A stretch of 64,000 nt of DNA from Candidatus Roslinia caecavium (GTDB lineage Bacteria > Bacillota > Clostridia > Monoglobales > Monoglobaceae). Positions within the stretch are counted from its first letter, which is position 1. Each line of letters starts with the position of its first letter. The position numbers and the translations under genes were made by a program. Below are positions 1 through 7,714 of this stretch, piece after piece. Location of the stretch: assembly GCA_904419955.1 (NCBI GenBank), contig CAJFTO010000001.1, forward strand, positions 62,001-126,000, given 5' to 3'. Under the pieces are notes generated by a model, which saw only the letters and a program-made list of their open reading frames with translations, did no database searches and was not told the DNA's origin.

Positions 1-2
1 TC

Positions 3-1079
3 CTCGTCGTATTCTGTCCCTGCGCTCTCGTGTTGGCGACTCCGACCGCCGTAATGGCCGCGATAGGAAACGCCGCAAAGCATGGCTTTTTAGTCAAAGA
101 GGGCGACGCTCTCGAGCGGCTCGCATATATATCCCATATAGCCTTTGACAAAACGGGAACTCTCACATACGGGAAACCCGAGGTCGCCGCGGTCGTAAGC
201 GCGTCCGATAAATATACCGAAAAGCTTCTCTATGAGACGGCGGCCTGCGCGGAACTGTTGTCCGAACACCCTTTGGGAAAGGCGGTCGCGGACGGATACA
301 AGAAAAAATACGGCGCCGACCCCAAACGCCCGGACGCTTTCGAAGCTCTGCCGGGTCTTGGAATTTCGGCTAAAATAGACGGACGGCATATATTAGCCGG
401 AAACCTTAAACTTTTAAAGCAAAATAATATCTCCGTAGGGCGGAGTATCGAGGGCGCCGCCGCCGAATATATAAACGAAGGCTGCGCGCTGATATATCTC
501 GCCTCGGACGGCGAGGCCGTAGGGTTGATCGCGCTTTCCGATACGCTGAGGGAGAACGCTCCGGAGACGATAGCGCGTATCAAGCGGAGCGGGATAACTC
601 CGGTCCTCATGACCGGCGACAACGAAAACTCCGCGGGACATATCGCCAAAGCGGTCGGCATCGACGAGTTATACGCAAACTGTATGCCCGAGGATAAGCT
701 GAAGATTATTGACGACTACGCCGATAAAGGAGAAAAGACCTGTATGATAGGCGACGGGATCAACGACGCGCCCGCGCTCAAGAAGGCGTTCGCCGGTATA
801 GCGATGGGCGGCGTAGGGAGCGATATAGCCGTAGACGCCGCGGATATCGCGCTGATAAACGACGATATCAAAGAGATCCCGCATCTTCTGCGTCTGTCAA
901 AGAGGATGATGACCACGATAAAGCTGAACCTTACTTTCTCGATGGCGCTAAACTTCGCGGCTATCGTTCTCGCGATAACCGGCGTTTTAAATCCGGTCGT
1001 GGGCGCGCTGGTACATAACGCCGGCTCCGTGCTGGTCATCCTAAACTCCGCGACTCTGCTCAAGACTAAGACGAAATAA
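3..1079 (+). CDS. P1B-type heavy-metal-transporting ATPase, 5' end cut off by window edge
   Basis: C-terminal part of a cation pump. The frame is open from the first bases, so the true start lies outside the window. The visible part begins with the membrane CPC motif that coordinates the metal in P1B ATPases, followed by ATPTAV, the phosphorylation motif DKTGTLT (about base 149) and the hinge GDGINDAPA (about base 751). It ends with the last transmembrane pair, containing HNAGS and a final LVILNSATLL. P1B pumps export Cu, Zn/Cd, Co or related ions using ATP. The last-helix HNAGS is neither the HEGG(T/S) of the Co/Fe group nor the MxxSS of CopA, so the metal cannot be named. A strong terminator follows. 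The family is certain; the substrate is not. Confidence 0.93.
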   Translation, partial: LVVFCPCALVLATPTAVMAAIGNAAKHGFLVKEGDALERLAYISHIAFDKTGTLTYGKPEVAAVVSASDKYTEKLLYETAACAELLSEHPLGKAVADGYKKKYGADPKRPDAFEALPGLGISAKIDGRHILAGNLKLLKQNNISVGRSIEGAAAEYINEGCALIYLASDGEAVGLIALSDTLRENAPETIARIKRSGITPVLMTGDNENSAGHIAKAVGIDELYANCMPEDKLKIIDDYADKGEKTCMIGDGINDAPALKKAFAGIAMGGVGSDIAVDAADIALINDDIKEIPHLLRLSKRMMTTIKLNLTFSMALNFAAIVLAITGVLNPVVGALVHNAGSVLVILNSATLLKTKTK

Positions 1080-1106
1080 TTCGATCGGATTTTAAGATTC
1101 TCGTAT

Positions 1107-1132
1107 AAGGCGCCGGTTTTCGGCGCCTTTTT
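1107..1132 (+). terminator. Intrinsic terminator of the P1B ATPase gene
   Basis: A 9-bp perfect stem AAGGCGCCG/CGGCGCCTT with a 5-nt loop is followed directly by a T run. It lies 28 bases past the stop codon. Confidence 0.9.
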
Positions 1133-1180
1133 CAGCTTAATCTTTCATTAAAATAAGTTAAATTTTCGTTAACGCATTTA

Positions 1181-1209
1181 TTGACATTTACCGCGCCGCG
1201 CTTTATAAT
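1181..1209 (+). promoter_or_regulatory. Sigma-A promoter of the TetR-MATE operon
   Basis: Consensus TTGACA (1181-1186) and consensus TATAAT (1204-1209) are separated by 17 bases. Transcription would start near 1216, at the edge of the palindromic operator. Confidence 0.9.
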
Positions 1210-1216
1210 AGATTTA

Positions 1217-1267
1217 GCTAACAGTGTTAGCCGCGCGATTTATCTGCGCGTACGCGGCGCGGCTAAC
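1217..1267 (+). promoter_or_regulatory. Palindromic operator array for the TetR regulator
   Basis: GCTAAC-AGT-GTTAGC is a perfect inverted repeat (1217-1231) placed at the predicted start site. A third half-site GCTAAC (1262-1267) completes a second, longer inverted repeat: GTTAGCCGCGC (1226-1236) with GCGCGGCTAAC (1257-1267). The array lies between the promoter and the tetR start, as expected for autorepression. The two arms could also form an RNA hairpin in the leader. Confidence 0.75.
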
Positions 1268-1306
1268 GAGACTTTACAATAAATTTCTTCTAAAGGACTG
1301 GATATC

Positions 1307-1870
1307 ATGGCAAGGAAAGGGCTTTCATACGATATTATTTTATCGGAAGCCGTCGAATTGATAAAGGAGACGGGATTTAACGATCTGTCTCTGCATAAGC
1401 TCGCCGAGAGGCTCGGGGTCAAGACTTCGTCTTTGTATAAACATATATCGGGTAAGAACGACCTTATCGGCGGCATAAACCGTTTGGCTTTAGAGCGGCT
1501 CGACTCCGCGCTGAAGGCGGCTGTAAAAGGAAAGAAGCGGGGCGAGGCGCTGCTCGCGCTGTCTCTGGCGTACCGAGAATACGCGTCGGAGAATCCGGAG
1601 CTTTACAACGCCATAATACACATGCCGGTATGGGAGGACGAAAGCCTGAAGCGGCACGGTATGACCGTTATCGGCGCGTTCAGGCAGGTATTAGAGCAAT
1701 ACGGCCTCAGCGAAGAGGAGATATACCATTACAGCAGATGTTTTAGGAGCTGTATGCACGGATTCATCTCGCTGCAGAATTCCGGATTTTTCACGAAAGG
1801 GCCCTCTCCTGATGAGAGCTACGAACATATGATAAAAAAATTAATCTCGCTTGTTGAAGCGGAACGCTGA
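1307..1870 (+). CDS. TetR/AcrR-family transcriptional regulator (WHG-type C-terminal domain)
   Basis: A 187-residue repressor. Residues about 8-50 form the TetR HTH (LSLHKLAERLGVKTSSLYKH). The C-terminal part has the WHG-like pattern, with a central FRSCMHGFISL stretch that usually contributes to the ligand pocket. The start ATG follows an AAAGGA ribosome site. The MATE efflux gene begins 41 bases after its stop with no promoter or terminator between, so the pair is very probably one operon. The palindrome at the operon promoter suggests autorepression relieved by a toxic compound exported by the MATE pump. The ligand cannot be read from the sequence. Confidence 0.9.
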   Translation: MARKGLSYDIILSEAVELIKETGFNDLSLHKLAERLGVKTSSLYKHISGKNDLIGGINRLALERLDSALKAAVKGKKRGEALLALSLAYREYASENPELYNAIIHMPVWEDESLKRHGMTVIGAFRQVLEQYGLSEEEIYHYSRCFRSCMHGFISLQNSGFFTKGPSPDESYEHMIKKLISLVEAER

Positions 1871-1911
1871 TACAAGACGCTGTTAAATAAAACAATCGGA
1901 GGCGAATTATT

Positions 1912-3324
1912 TTGGCTAACAACCTATCTGATCATGCGGTAAAATATAAGATGATGACCGAGACCCCGGTTTCTAAACTGATAATACGTCTCGGCATACC
2001 GACAACGATAAGTATGCTTATCACCAATATATACAATACCGCAGACACGTATTTTGTAAGTAAGCTGGGCACGAGCGCCAGCGGAGCCGTCGGAGTTCTG
2101 TTCAGCCTTATGGCTATATTCCAGGCGTTCGGGTTTATGTTCGGACACGGCTCTGGCAGCATCATCTCAAGAAAACTCGGCCAGAACGACTCGAAAAGCG
2201 CGAGCCGGTTCGCCTCTACGGGCTTTTTCCTCTCTCTGCTCTTCGGCGCTCTGATCGGCGTAATAGGAATAATTTTTATAGACAAACTGATGTATACGCT
2301 GGGCAGTACCGACACCATACTCCCCTACGCCAAGGAATACGGGCTGTACATACTTATAGCCGCTCCGTTTATGACCAGTTCATGCGTCCTGAATAATATC
2401 CTTCGCTACGAAGGCATGGCCATGTACGCGATGATAGGGCTTACCGCCGGCGGACTCCTGAATATCATATTCGACCCGATATTCATGTTCGTGTTCGGCT
2501 GGGGCGTCGCCGGCGCCGGGATCGCAACCGCGTTTTCACAGATCATCAGCTTTTTTATACTTCTCTTCATGTTCTTGTCCGGCAAGACCGAGAGCAAGCT
2601 ATCCATAAAGCTTGTGACCAAGAACATACGCGAGGTGATGTCGATCGTCCTTTGCGGCTTCCCCAGCCTGATAAGACAGGGGCTTAACAGTTTTTCGACC
2701 ATGACGCTCAACCATCAGGCCGCGATGTACGGAGACGCGGCGGTCGCCGCTATGAGCATAGTAAACCGGATCAGCATGTTCATCTTCTCGGTCGGACTTG
2801 GTATAGGCCAGGGCTTTCAGCCGGTCGCCGGCTTTAACTACGGCGCGGAAAAATATTCGCGGGTCAAAAAGGGCTTCTGGTTTACCGTGTCGTTCGGAGA
2901 GGCGATGCTGGGTTGCTTCGCAATAATCGGTCTGATCGTATCGCAGGATATAATCGGTTGGTTCAGAGACGATCCTGCGGTCATAAACGTAGGCATATTC
3001 GCGCTTCAATGCCAGTGCGTCGCCTGCTTCTTCCAGCCGCTCTCGGTGTGCTCGAATATGCTGTTCCAGAGCGTCGGCAAAAGCGGAAGGGCGTCTTTCC
3101 TTTCATCGCTCAGAAGCGGACTCTTCTTTATACCGCTGATAATAATCCTGCCGCGCGTATTGGGTCTCACGGGGATCCAAGTCGCGCAGCCTATCTCGGA
3201 CGTCTTAGCTTTTATAATTTCCGTTCCGATGGTCCTTGCGTTTTTGAGATCTCTTCCCAAAGACGCGGTAAAAAACAGCTTGGACGAAACTATTGAGACC
3301 GAAAATTTACCCGAAAAGGCTTGA
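1912..3324 (+). CDS. MATE-family multidrug efflux transporter
   Basis: A 470-residue polytopic protein of the MATE superfamily (NorM/DinF/MepA-like). It exports cationic drugs or metabolites in exchange for Na+ or H+. The N-terminal signature TPVSKLIIRLGIPTTISML, the internal repeat of six hydrophobic segments, GFPSLIRQG at the start of the second half and GQGFQPVAGFNYGA are typical of the MepA-like branch. The start is TTG, chosen because GGAGG sits 9 bases upstream and no ATG fits. It is the second gene of the TetR operon. Its stop codon TGA lies inside the -35 hexamer of the next promoter, so no terminator separates it from the M-box leader. Confidence 0.93.
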   Translation: MANNLSDHAVKYKMMTETPVSKLIIRLGIPTTISMLITNIYNTADTYFVSKLGTSASGAVGVLFSLMAIFQAFGFMFGHGSGSIISRKLGQNDSKSASRFASTGFFLSLLFGALIGVIGIIFIDKLMYTLGSTDTILPYAKEYGLYILIAAPFMTSSCVLNNILRYEGMAMYAMIGLTAGGLLNIIFDPIFMFVFGWGVAGAGIATAFSQIISFFILLFMFLSGKTESKLSIKLVTKNIREVMSIVLCGFPSLIRQGLNSFSTMTLNHQAAMYGDAAVAAMSIVNRISMFIFSVGLGIGQGFQPVAGFNYGAEKYSRVKKGFWFTVSFGEAMLGCFAIIGLIVSQDIIGWFRDDPAVINVGIFALQCQCVACFFQPLSVCSNMLFQSVGKSGRASFLSSLRSGLFFIPLIIILPRVLGLTGIQVAQPISDVLAFIISVPMVLAFLRSLPKDAVKNSLDETIETENLPEKA

Positions 3325-3348
3325 CAAATCAATTCTCAGCGTTATAAT
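3321..3348 (+). promoter_or_regulatory. Promoter of the mgtA leader
   Basis: TTGACA (3321-3326), 16 bases, TATAAT (3343-3348). The -35 box overlaps the stop codon of the MATE gene. Transcription would begin about 15-20 bases before the riboswitch. Confidence 0.85.
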
Positions 3349-3370
3349 AATATATGTAAGTTAATATATT

Positions 3371-3520
3371 TCCGGTAAGTAAGGCTACTTCAGGGATATG
3401 GACTGCTGCCGCGAAATGATGGAGACATCATTAGCTGGTTTGAACAGGTTATATCGAATCAAGGTATAGCATAACGCAGTTTCACCGCCCTGTCGAGCTA
3501 AAGCTCAAACGGCATGAGAT
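3371..3520 (+). ncRNA. M-box (ykoK-type) magnesium riboswitch
   Basis: Conserved M-box blocks appear in the known order: GTAAGTAAGGCTACT (for GTTAGGTGAGGCTCCT), GGACTGCTGCC, GGAGACATCAT, TGAACAGG, ATCGAATCAAGG, AATGCAG-like AACGCAG and the near-invariant GAGCTAAAGCTC. The 5' CCGG and 3' ACGG arms can close P1. The third block departs from the usual GACGCCAATGGGT, so this is a variant. M-box RNAs fold on Mg2+ and turn off Mg2+ transporter genes. Here the gene downstream is mgtA and a terminator follows at 3541, which fits transcriptional attenuation. The identification is from memory of the consensus, not a covariance search. Confidence 0.85.
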
Positions 3521-3540
3521 TTGTATAATATTGGTTTTAC

Positions 3541-3576
3541 ATCCCATATGGCCGTTGGCGCCGTATGGGATTTTTG
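3541..3576 (+). terminator. M-box expression-platform terminator
   Basis: The stem ATCCCATATGGC/GCCGTATGGGAT (3541-3552 with 3560-3571, one wobble) is followed by a T run. It lies about 20 bases after the riboswitch core and is expected to form when Mg2+ is bound. Confidence 0.88.
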
Positions 3577-3596
3577 TTTGAAAGGGGGAAACAGGT

Positions 3597-3653
3597 ATGT
3601 CTTATCATCAACGTAAATATTGGTTAAGCAAAGCGGGGCGCGGTATTTTGTAA
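3597..3653 (+). CDS. Putative 18-residue leader peptide 1 of mgtA
   Basis: A short ORF ATG...TAA encoding MSYHQRKYWLSKAGRGIL, preceded by a strong AAAGGGGGAAAC ribosome site with good spacing. It lies between two intrinsic terminators in the mgtA leader. Its last codons and stop form the 5' arm of a long hairpin (3640-3693), so a ribosome translating it would keep that hairpin open. The peptide is basic, with an aromatic-rich middle (KYW) and a small-residue C-terminus. I do not recognise a named family. By analogy with the short ORFs in enterobacterial mgtA leaders, it may couple translation to transcription attenuation; this is inference. Confidence 0.6.
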   Translation: MSYHQRKYWLSKAGRGIL

Positions 3654-3693
3654 TACAATTCGTTATATTACAAATATTTCTGAATAATACCGC
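3640..3693 (+). promoter_or_regulatory. Hairpin overlapping the end of leader ORF 1
   Basis: GCGGTATT (3640-3647) pairs with AATACCGC (3686-3693), and TTGTAAT (3648-3654) pairs with ATTACAA (3667-3673). The stop codon of leader ORF 1 is within the stem. The hairpin abuts the next terminator stem directly, which suggests a switch between alternative structures. Confidence 0.6.
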
Positions 3694-3733
3694 CCATCGT
3701 GTCCGTTTGTATTGTTTGCACGATGGATTTTTT
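3694..3733 (+). terminator. Second intrinsic terminator in the mgtA leader
   Basis: CCATCGTG (3694-3701) pairs with CACGATGG (3719-3726), followed by ATTTTTT. It lies after leader ORF 1 and about 250 bases before mgtA, so some mechanism must allow read-through. Confidence 0.8.
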
Positions 3734-3829
3734 ACGCCCATTTTTAATTTTCCCGTACGTGGAATATGAGAGTTAAACGCGAATTTAAACCTGTAAATCA
3801 TACGTCAAAACTAAGAGAGGTGAAAGAGA

Positions 3830-3913
3830 ATGGAATCGGGAAGCGGCTGCGACATAAAACCTAAACGACGGAATCTTAATAAGGAACGGCGGCTATCCGC
3901 GACCGTTCTTTAA
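3830..3913 (+). CDS. Putative 27-residue leader peptide 2 of mgtA
   Basis: A short ORF ATG...TAA with a strong GAGAGGTGA ribosome site 7 bases upstream. The product is highly basic: residues 10-22 include KPKRRNLNKERR. It has no signal or membrane segment. The 3' part of the ORF forms a hairpin (GAACGG/CCGTTC plus CGG/CCG, 3884-3908), so translation would disrupt that fold. mgtA begins 69 bases downstream with its own ribosome site. I do not recognise the peptide. It may be a second leader peptide or a small regulatory protein. The strong SD and position are seen in the sequence; the role is inference. Confidence 0.5.
   Translation: MESGSGCDIKPKRRNLNKERRLSATVL
3884..3908 (+). promoter_or_regulatory. 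Hairpin inside leader ORF 2
   Basis: GAACGG/CCGTTC outer stem with CGG/CCG inner stem and a 3-nt bulge. Only two or three T residues follow, so it is a weak or translation-controlled terminator at best. Confidence 0.45.
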
Positions 3914-3982
3914 ACGCCCGTCTTAAACATTAGGCTTTTATGTCTTTCTTCCTAAAAATTTTTAGAACGGAGGTAAAGACAA

Positions 3983-6706
3983 ATGAAATTCTTAAAAACG
4001 TTATTTTTAAAAAATACTTCAACTGCTACTACGGCGTCCCAGCGCAACGCTAACGCTATAACCGACCGCATACGCCGCGCGTCGGCCGAACACCCGATGC
4101 AGCTCTACGCTTGGCTTAATACGAGCGCAAACGGGCTCAGCAGCTCCGGCGTCGAGGAATCACGCGAAAAATACGGCGAAAATATAGTTACTCACGGAAA
4201 ACAGGACGGATTATTAAAGAGACTTGCCGCCGCGTTTATAAATCCGTTTACAATCATATTATTCATACTGGCGGTCGTATCTACAATAACGGATGTAATT
4301 CTCGTTGAACCCGGAGAAAAAGACCCGACTACCGTTATAATCATCTGCGCGATGATAATCCTTTCGGGCGTTCTACGCTTCGTGCAGGAGACAAGAAGCG
4401 GGAGCGCGGCTCAAAAGCTAACGGAAATGATCCACACTACCGCGTGCGTAGAAAGAGAAGAAACCGGCAGGCGGGAGATCCCGATCGACGAAATCGTCGT
4501 TGGCGACACGGTGCATTTATCGGCCGGAGATATGATACCTGCGGATATTCGCCTTACATATACTAAGGACTTGTTTATAAGCCAGTCCGCGCTGACCGGA
4601 GAAAGCGAGCCTGTCGAAAAATTCTCGGGCGTCTCAGAAACGAAAAATTCGATCGGAGAATATTCCAATATCGCTTTTATGGGAACTAACGTTATAAGCG
4701 GCTCCGCTTCCGGGATCGTAATAGGCGTCGGCAACGAAACTCTGCTTGGAAGCATGGCGGGCGAGCTATCCGAAAAACCGCAGAAAACGGCCTTTGAAAA
4801 GGGCGTAAGTTCCGTTTCGTGGACGCTTATCCGTTTTATGCTGATAATGGTCCCAATAGTGTTCTTCATCAACGGTCTGACTAAGGGAGATTGGCTCGAC
4901 GCCGCGCTTTTCGCTATATCTATAGCGGTCGGACTTACTCCGGAAATGCTTCCGATGATCGTTACTACCTGCCTCGCAAAAGGCGCGGTGTCGATGTCAA
5001 AGAAAAAGGTAGTGATTAAAAACCTAAATTCTATTCAGAATCTTGGTTCAATCGACGTTTTATGCACAGATAAAACCGGCACGCTCACTCAGGACAAAGT
5101 GGTTCTCGAATATAATCTGGACATAAACGGAAACGAGGACGACCGTATTTTAAGACACGCGTTTTTAAACAGTTATTATCAAACCGGGCTTAAAAACCTC
5201 ATAGACGTCGCGATCATCAACCGGACGAAAGAGCTTTCCGACTCGAACCCGGATCTGCTTGGGCTTGAAAACAACTACGCAAAAACGGACGAGATTCCGT
5301 TTGATTTCCAACGTCGCAGAATGAGCGTAGTCGTCGAGGACAAAAATGGAAAAGTTCAAATGATAACCAAAGGGGCTATTGAGGAAATGCTTGAGATCTC
5401 CTCGTACGTCGAGTTGAACGGCGAGGTTTTACCGCTGACAAACGAGCTGAAAGAGCTCGTTCTCAGGAACGCCGAAAGGTTAAATTCAGACGGTATGCGA
5501 GTCCTGGGAGTAGCGCAAAAGAGCGAAGTATCGCCGGTCGGCGCGCTCTCGGCGGCTGACGAAGCCGACATGGTATTGATGGGATACCTCGCGTTTCTCG
5601 ATCCGCCTAAAAAATCCGCGGCGGCCGCGATAAAGGCTTTAAAAAGCTGTAACGTCGATGTCAAGATCTTAACCGGAGACAACGAAAAGGTGAGTAAATG
5701 CATATGCGCTCAGGTAGGCCTGGACGCCGAGCGAGTCGTATTGGGCTCAGAAATCGACGATATGAGCGACTCCGAGCTGTTTTCGGCGGCGGAAACCGCC
5801 ACCGTATTCGCCAAGCTGTCTCCCGCCCAAAAATCCAGAGTAGTACGCGTTTTGAAAGCAAACGGCCGCTCCGTCGGATATATGGGCGACGGCATAAACG
5901 ACGCGGCCGCGATCAAAGCCGCGGATGTCGGCATCTCTGTAGACACCGCCGTAGATATAGCAAAAGAATCCGCCGACGCGATACTTCTTGAAAAAGATCT
6001 GACCGTGCTCAAACAGGGCGTAACGGAAGGACGCAAGATATATATAAACATGATCAAATATATAAAAATGACCGCGTCGTCAAACTTCGGGAATATGCTG
6101 TCCGTGCTTGCGGCGAGCGCGTTTCTGCCGTTTCTGCCAATGACCGCCGTTCAGTTGCTTTTGCTCAATATGGTATACGACATATCCTGCATCTCCGTAC
6201 CATGGGACAACGTCGATAAAGAGGCTTTGGAAAAACCAAAGGCATGGGACGCTTCCGCGATAAGCAAGTTTATGGTCTGTATCGGCCCGATAAGCTCGAT
6301 TTTCGATATCATCACATATCTTTTGATGTACTATGCGATCTGTCCCGCAGTATGCGGCGGCGCGTATCATCAGCTGGATACGGGCGGGCAGCTCCTGTTT
6401 ATCGCAATTTTCCAAACGGGCTGGTTTATCGAATCGATATGGAGTCAAACGCTTATCATACATATGCTGCGAACTCCAAAAATCCCGTTTGTGCAAAGCC
6501 ATGCTTCGCTTCAGGTGATTATACTGACCACGCTCGGCATAGCAGCGCTTACGATCATACCGTTCACACCGTTAGGCCCCGCGCTGGGACTAACGTCCAT
6601 GCCCGCGGTATATTCGGCGTATCTGGCCGCGATAATAGCGGGATATATGGCGCTCGCGACTATAGTCAAAAAATTATATATCCGAAAATACGGCGACTTG
6701 CTTTAA
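3983..6706 (+). CDS. mgtA: Magnesium-translocating P-type ATPase
   Basis: A 907-residue P3B-type ATPase that imports Mg2+ across the cytoplasmic membrane at the cost of ATP. Visible elements in order are a soluble N-terminus, the first membrane pair, the actuator motif TGES (residue about 205), the phosphorylation loop DKTGTLT (about 362), the nucleotide domain with KGA, the hinge GDGINDAA (about 634), the family-typical [19 protein letters not shown], and a C-terminal bundle of membrane helices. Length matches MgtA/MgtB (about 900). An AACGGAGG ribosome site precedes the ATG. Its expression is very probably controlled by the M-box and the leader described upstream. It is the last gene of its transcript; a bidirectional terminator follows. 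Confidence 0.95.
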   Translation: MKFLKTLFLKNTSTATTASQRNANAITDRIRRASAEHPMQLYAWLNTSANGLSSSGVEESREKYGENIVTHGKQDGLLKRLAAAFINPFTIILFILAVVSTITDVILVEPGEKDPTTVIIICAMIILSGVLRFVQETRSGSAAQKLTEMIHTTACVEREETGRREIPIDEIVVGDTVHLSAGDMIPADIRLTYTKDLFISQSALTGESEPVEKFSGVSETKNSIGEYSNIAFMGTNVISGSASGIVIGVGNETLLGSMAGELSEKPQKTAFEKGVSSVSWTLIRFMLIMVPIVFFINGLTKGDWLDAALFAISIAVGLTPEMLPMIVTTCLAKGAVSMSKKKVVIKNLNSIQNLGSIDVLCTDKTGTLTQDKVVLEYNLDINGNEDDRILRHAFLNSYYQTGLKNLIDVAIINRTKELSDSNPDLLGLENNYAKTDEIPFDFQRRRMSVVVEDKNGKVQMITKGAIEEMLEISSYVELNGEVLPLTNELKELVLRNAERLNSDGMRVLGVAQKSEVSPVGALSAADEADMVLMGYLAFLDPPKKSAAAAIKALKSCNVDVKILTGDNEKVSKCICAQVGLDAERVVLGSEIDDMSDSELFSAAETATVFAKLSPAQKSRVVRVLKANGRSVGYMGDGINDAAAIKAADVGISVDTAVDIAKESADAILLEKDLTVLKQGVTEGRKIYINMIKYIKMTASSNFGNMLSVLAASAFLPFLPMTAVQLLLLNMVYDISCISVPWDNVDKEALEKPKAWDASAISKFMVCIGPISSIFDIITYLLMYYAICPAVCGGAYHQLDTGGQLLFIAIFQTGWFIESIWSQTLIIHMLRTPKIPFVQSHASLQVIILTTLGIAALTIIPFTPLGPALGLTSMPAVYSAYLAAIIAGYMALATIVKKLYIRKYGDLL

Positions 6707-6722
6707 CGATTATACATAAACA

Positions 6723-6765
6723 AAAGAACCGGAGGCTTTTTCACAACGCTCCGGTTCTTTATTTG
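6723..6765. terminator. Bidirectional terminator between mgtA and argB
   Basis: A 12-bp perfect stem AAAGAACCGGAG (6723-6734)/CTCCGGTTCTTT (6749-6760), with A/T runs on both sides, separates two convergent genes. Confidence 0.92.
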
Positions 6766-6780
6766 ATTCGCATTCAAATC

Positions 6781-7650
6781 TTATCCCTTTATCATGGTCC
6801 CTATTCCGGTATTGGTAAATATTTCAAGCAGCAGGCAGTGCGGTATGCGGCCGTCGATTATATGCACGTTCTTTACCCCCGCGTCTATAGCCTCGAGTCC
6901 GCCTTTTACTTTAGGTATCATTCCTCCGGCTATCGCGCCCTTGTTTATCATGTCGTATATCTCGTCCCTGCCTATCTCATATATTATCTCGTCCGAATCC
7001 GCCGAGGTCTTTACCCCCTCGGTATCGGTCAAAAGCATCAGTTTTTCAGCCTTGAGCGCCGCCGCTACGGCTCCCGCTACGGTATCAGCGTTTATATTAT
7101 AGCTTCTGCCGTCTTCGTCCACGCCTATCGGCGCGACGACAGGGATATAGTCGTCGTTTGCGAGAAGCTCCAGCATTTTTTGATTGATCTTTATTATCTT
7201 TCCAACGTAGCCTATATCCACCTTCTCGCCGTCTACGTCCGCAAGCTGCTTTTCACATTCGATAAGCCTGCCGTCTATGCCCGAAACGCCCATAGCGTTT
7301 CCGCCTTTATTACAGATAAGCGAAACGATTTCCTTGTTAGTCTTTCCGATCAAAACCATCTGCGCTATCCGCATCGTCTCCTCGTCGGTGACCCTAAGCC
7401 CGTTTACGAACTCGCTCTTGATGCCAAATTCATTTAACGCGGCCGATATATCCGGACCGCCGCCGTGGACCAATATCGGGTGTATACCGATATATTTGAG
7501 CAGCGTTATATCCTCCATGACCTTATTTTTAAGTTCGTCGTTTATCATAGCGTTTCCGCCGTACTTGATTACCACCGTCTTGCCATAAAACTTTTGTATA
7601 TACGGCAGCGCCTCGACCAGGATCCCGGCCTTATTAATAAGCTCCTGCAC
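6781..7650 (-). CDS. argB: Acetylglutamate kinase
   Basis: A 289-residue amino-acid-kinase-family enzyme that phosphorylates N-acetyl-L-glutamate, the second step of arginine biosynthesis, in the cytosol. Motifs visible are KYGGNAM near the N-terminus, [11 protein letters not shown] (substrate and phosphate binding), [15 protein letters not shown] and LLTDTEGV (ATP site), and GGMIPKV near the end. Length is normal for ArgB. The start is GTG with a TAAGGAGGAG ribosome site. It lies 64 bases downstream of argC on the same strand, so the two are co-transcribed. The other arginine genes (argJ, argD, argF) are not in the window. The arginine-feedback N-terminal helix is not evident. Confidence 0.96.
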   Translation of the reverse strand: MQELINKAGILVEALPYIQKFYGKTVVIKYGGNAMINDELKNKVMEDITLLKYIGIHPILVHGGGPDISAALNEFGIKSEFVNGLRVTDEETMRIAQMVLIGKTNKEIVSLICNKGGNAMGVSGIDGRLIECEKQLADVDGEKVDIGYVGKIIKINQKMLELLANDDYIPVVAPIGVDEDGRSYNINADTVAGAVAAALKAEKLMLLTDTEGVKTSADSDEIIYEIGRDEIYDMINKGAIAGGMIPKVKGGLEAIDAGVKNVHIIDGRIPHCLLLEIFTNTGIGTMIKG

Positions 7651-7714
7651 AGAAATCTCCTCCTTAACGCCGGCGGCGCGCGGCCGCCCTATCTAAAATT
7701 ATCTTTCGCCCGGC

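Noticed and set aside
3734-3829. Additional promoter for mgtA after the second terminator
   Set aside because: No -35/-10 pair with acceptable spacing could be found in this stretch, though a weak one cannot be excluded.
6244-7437. Plus-strand open frame of 397 codons over the ends of mgtA and argB
   Set aside because: It crosses a bidirectional terminator and two clear genes; its composition (Tyr/Arg/His-rich) is that of an antisense shadow.
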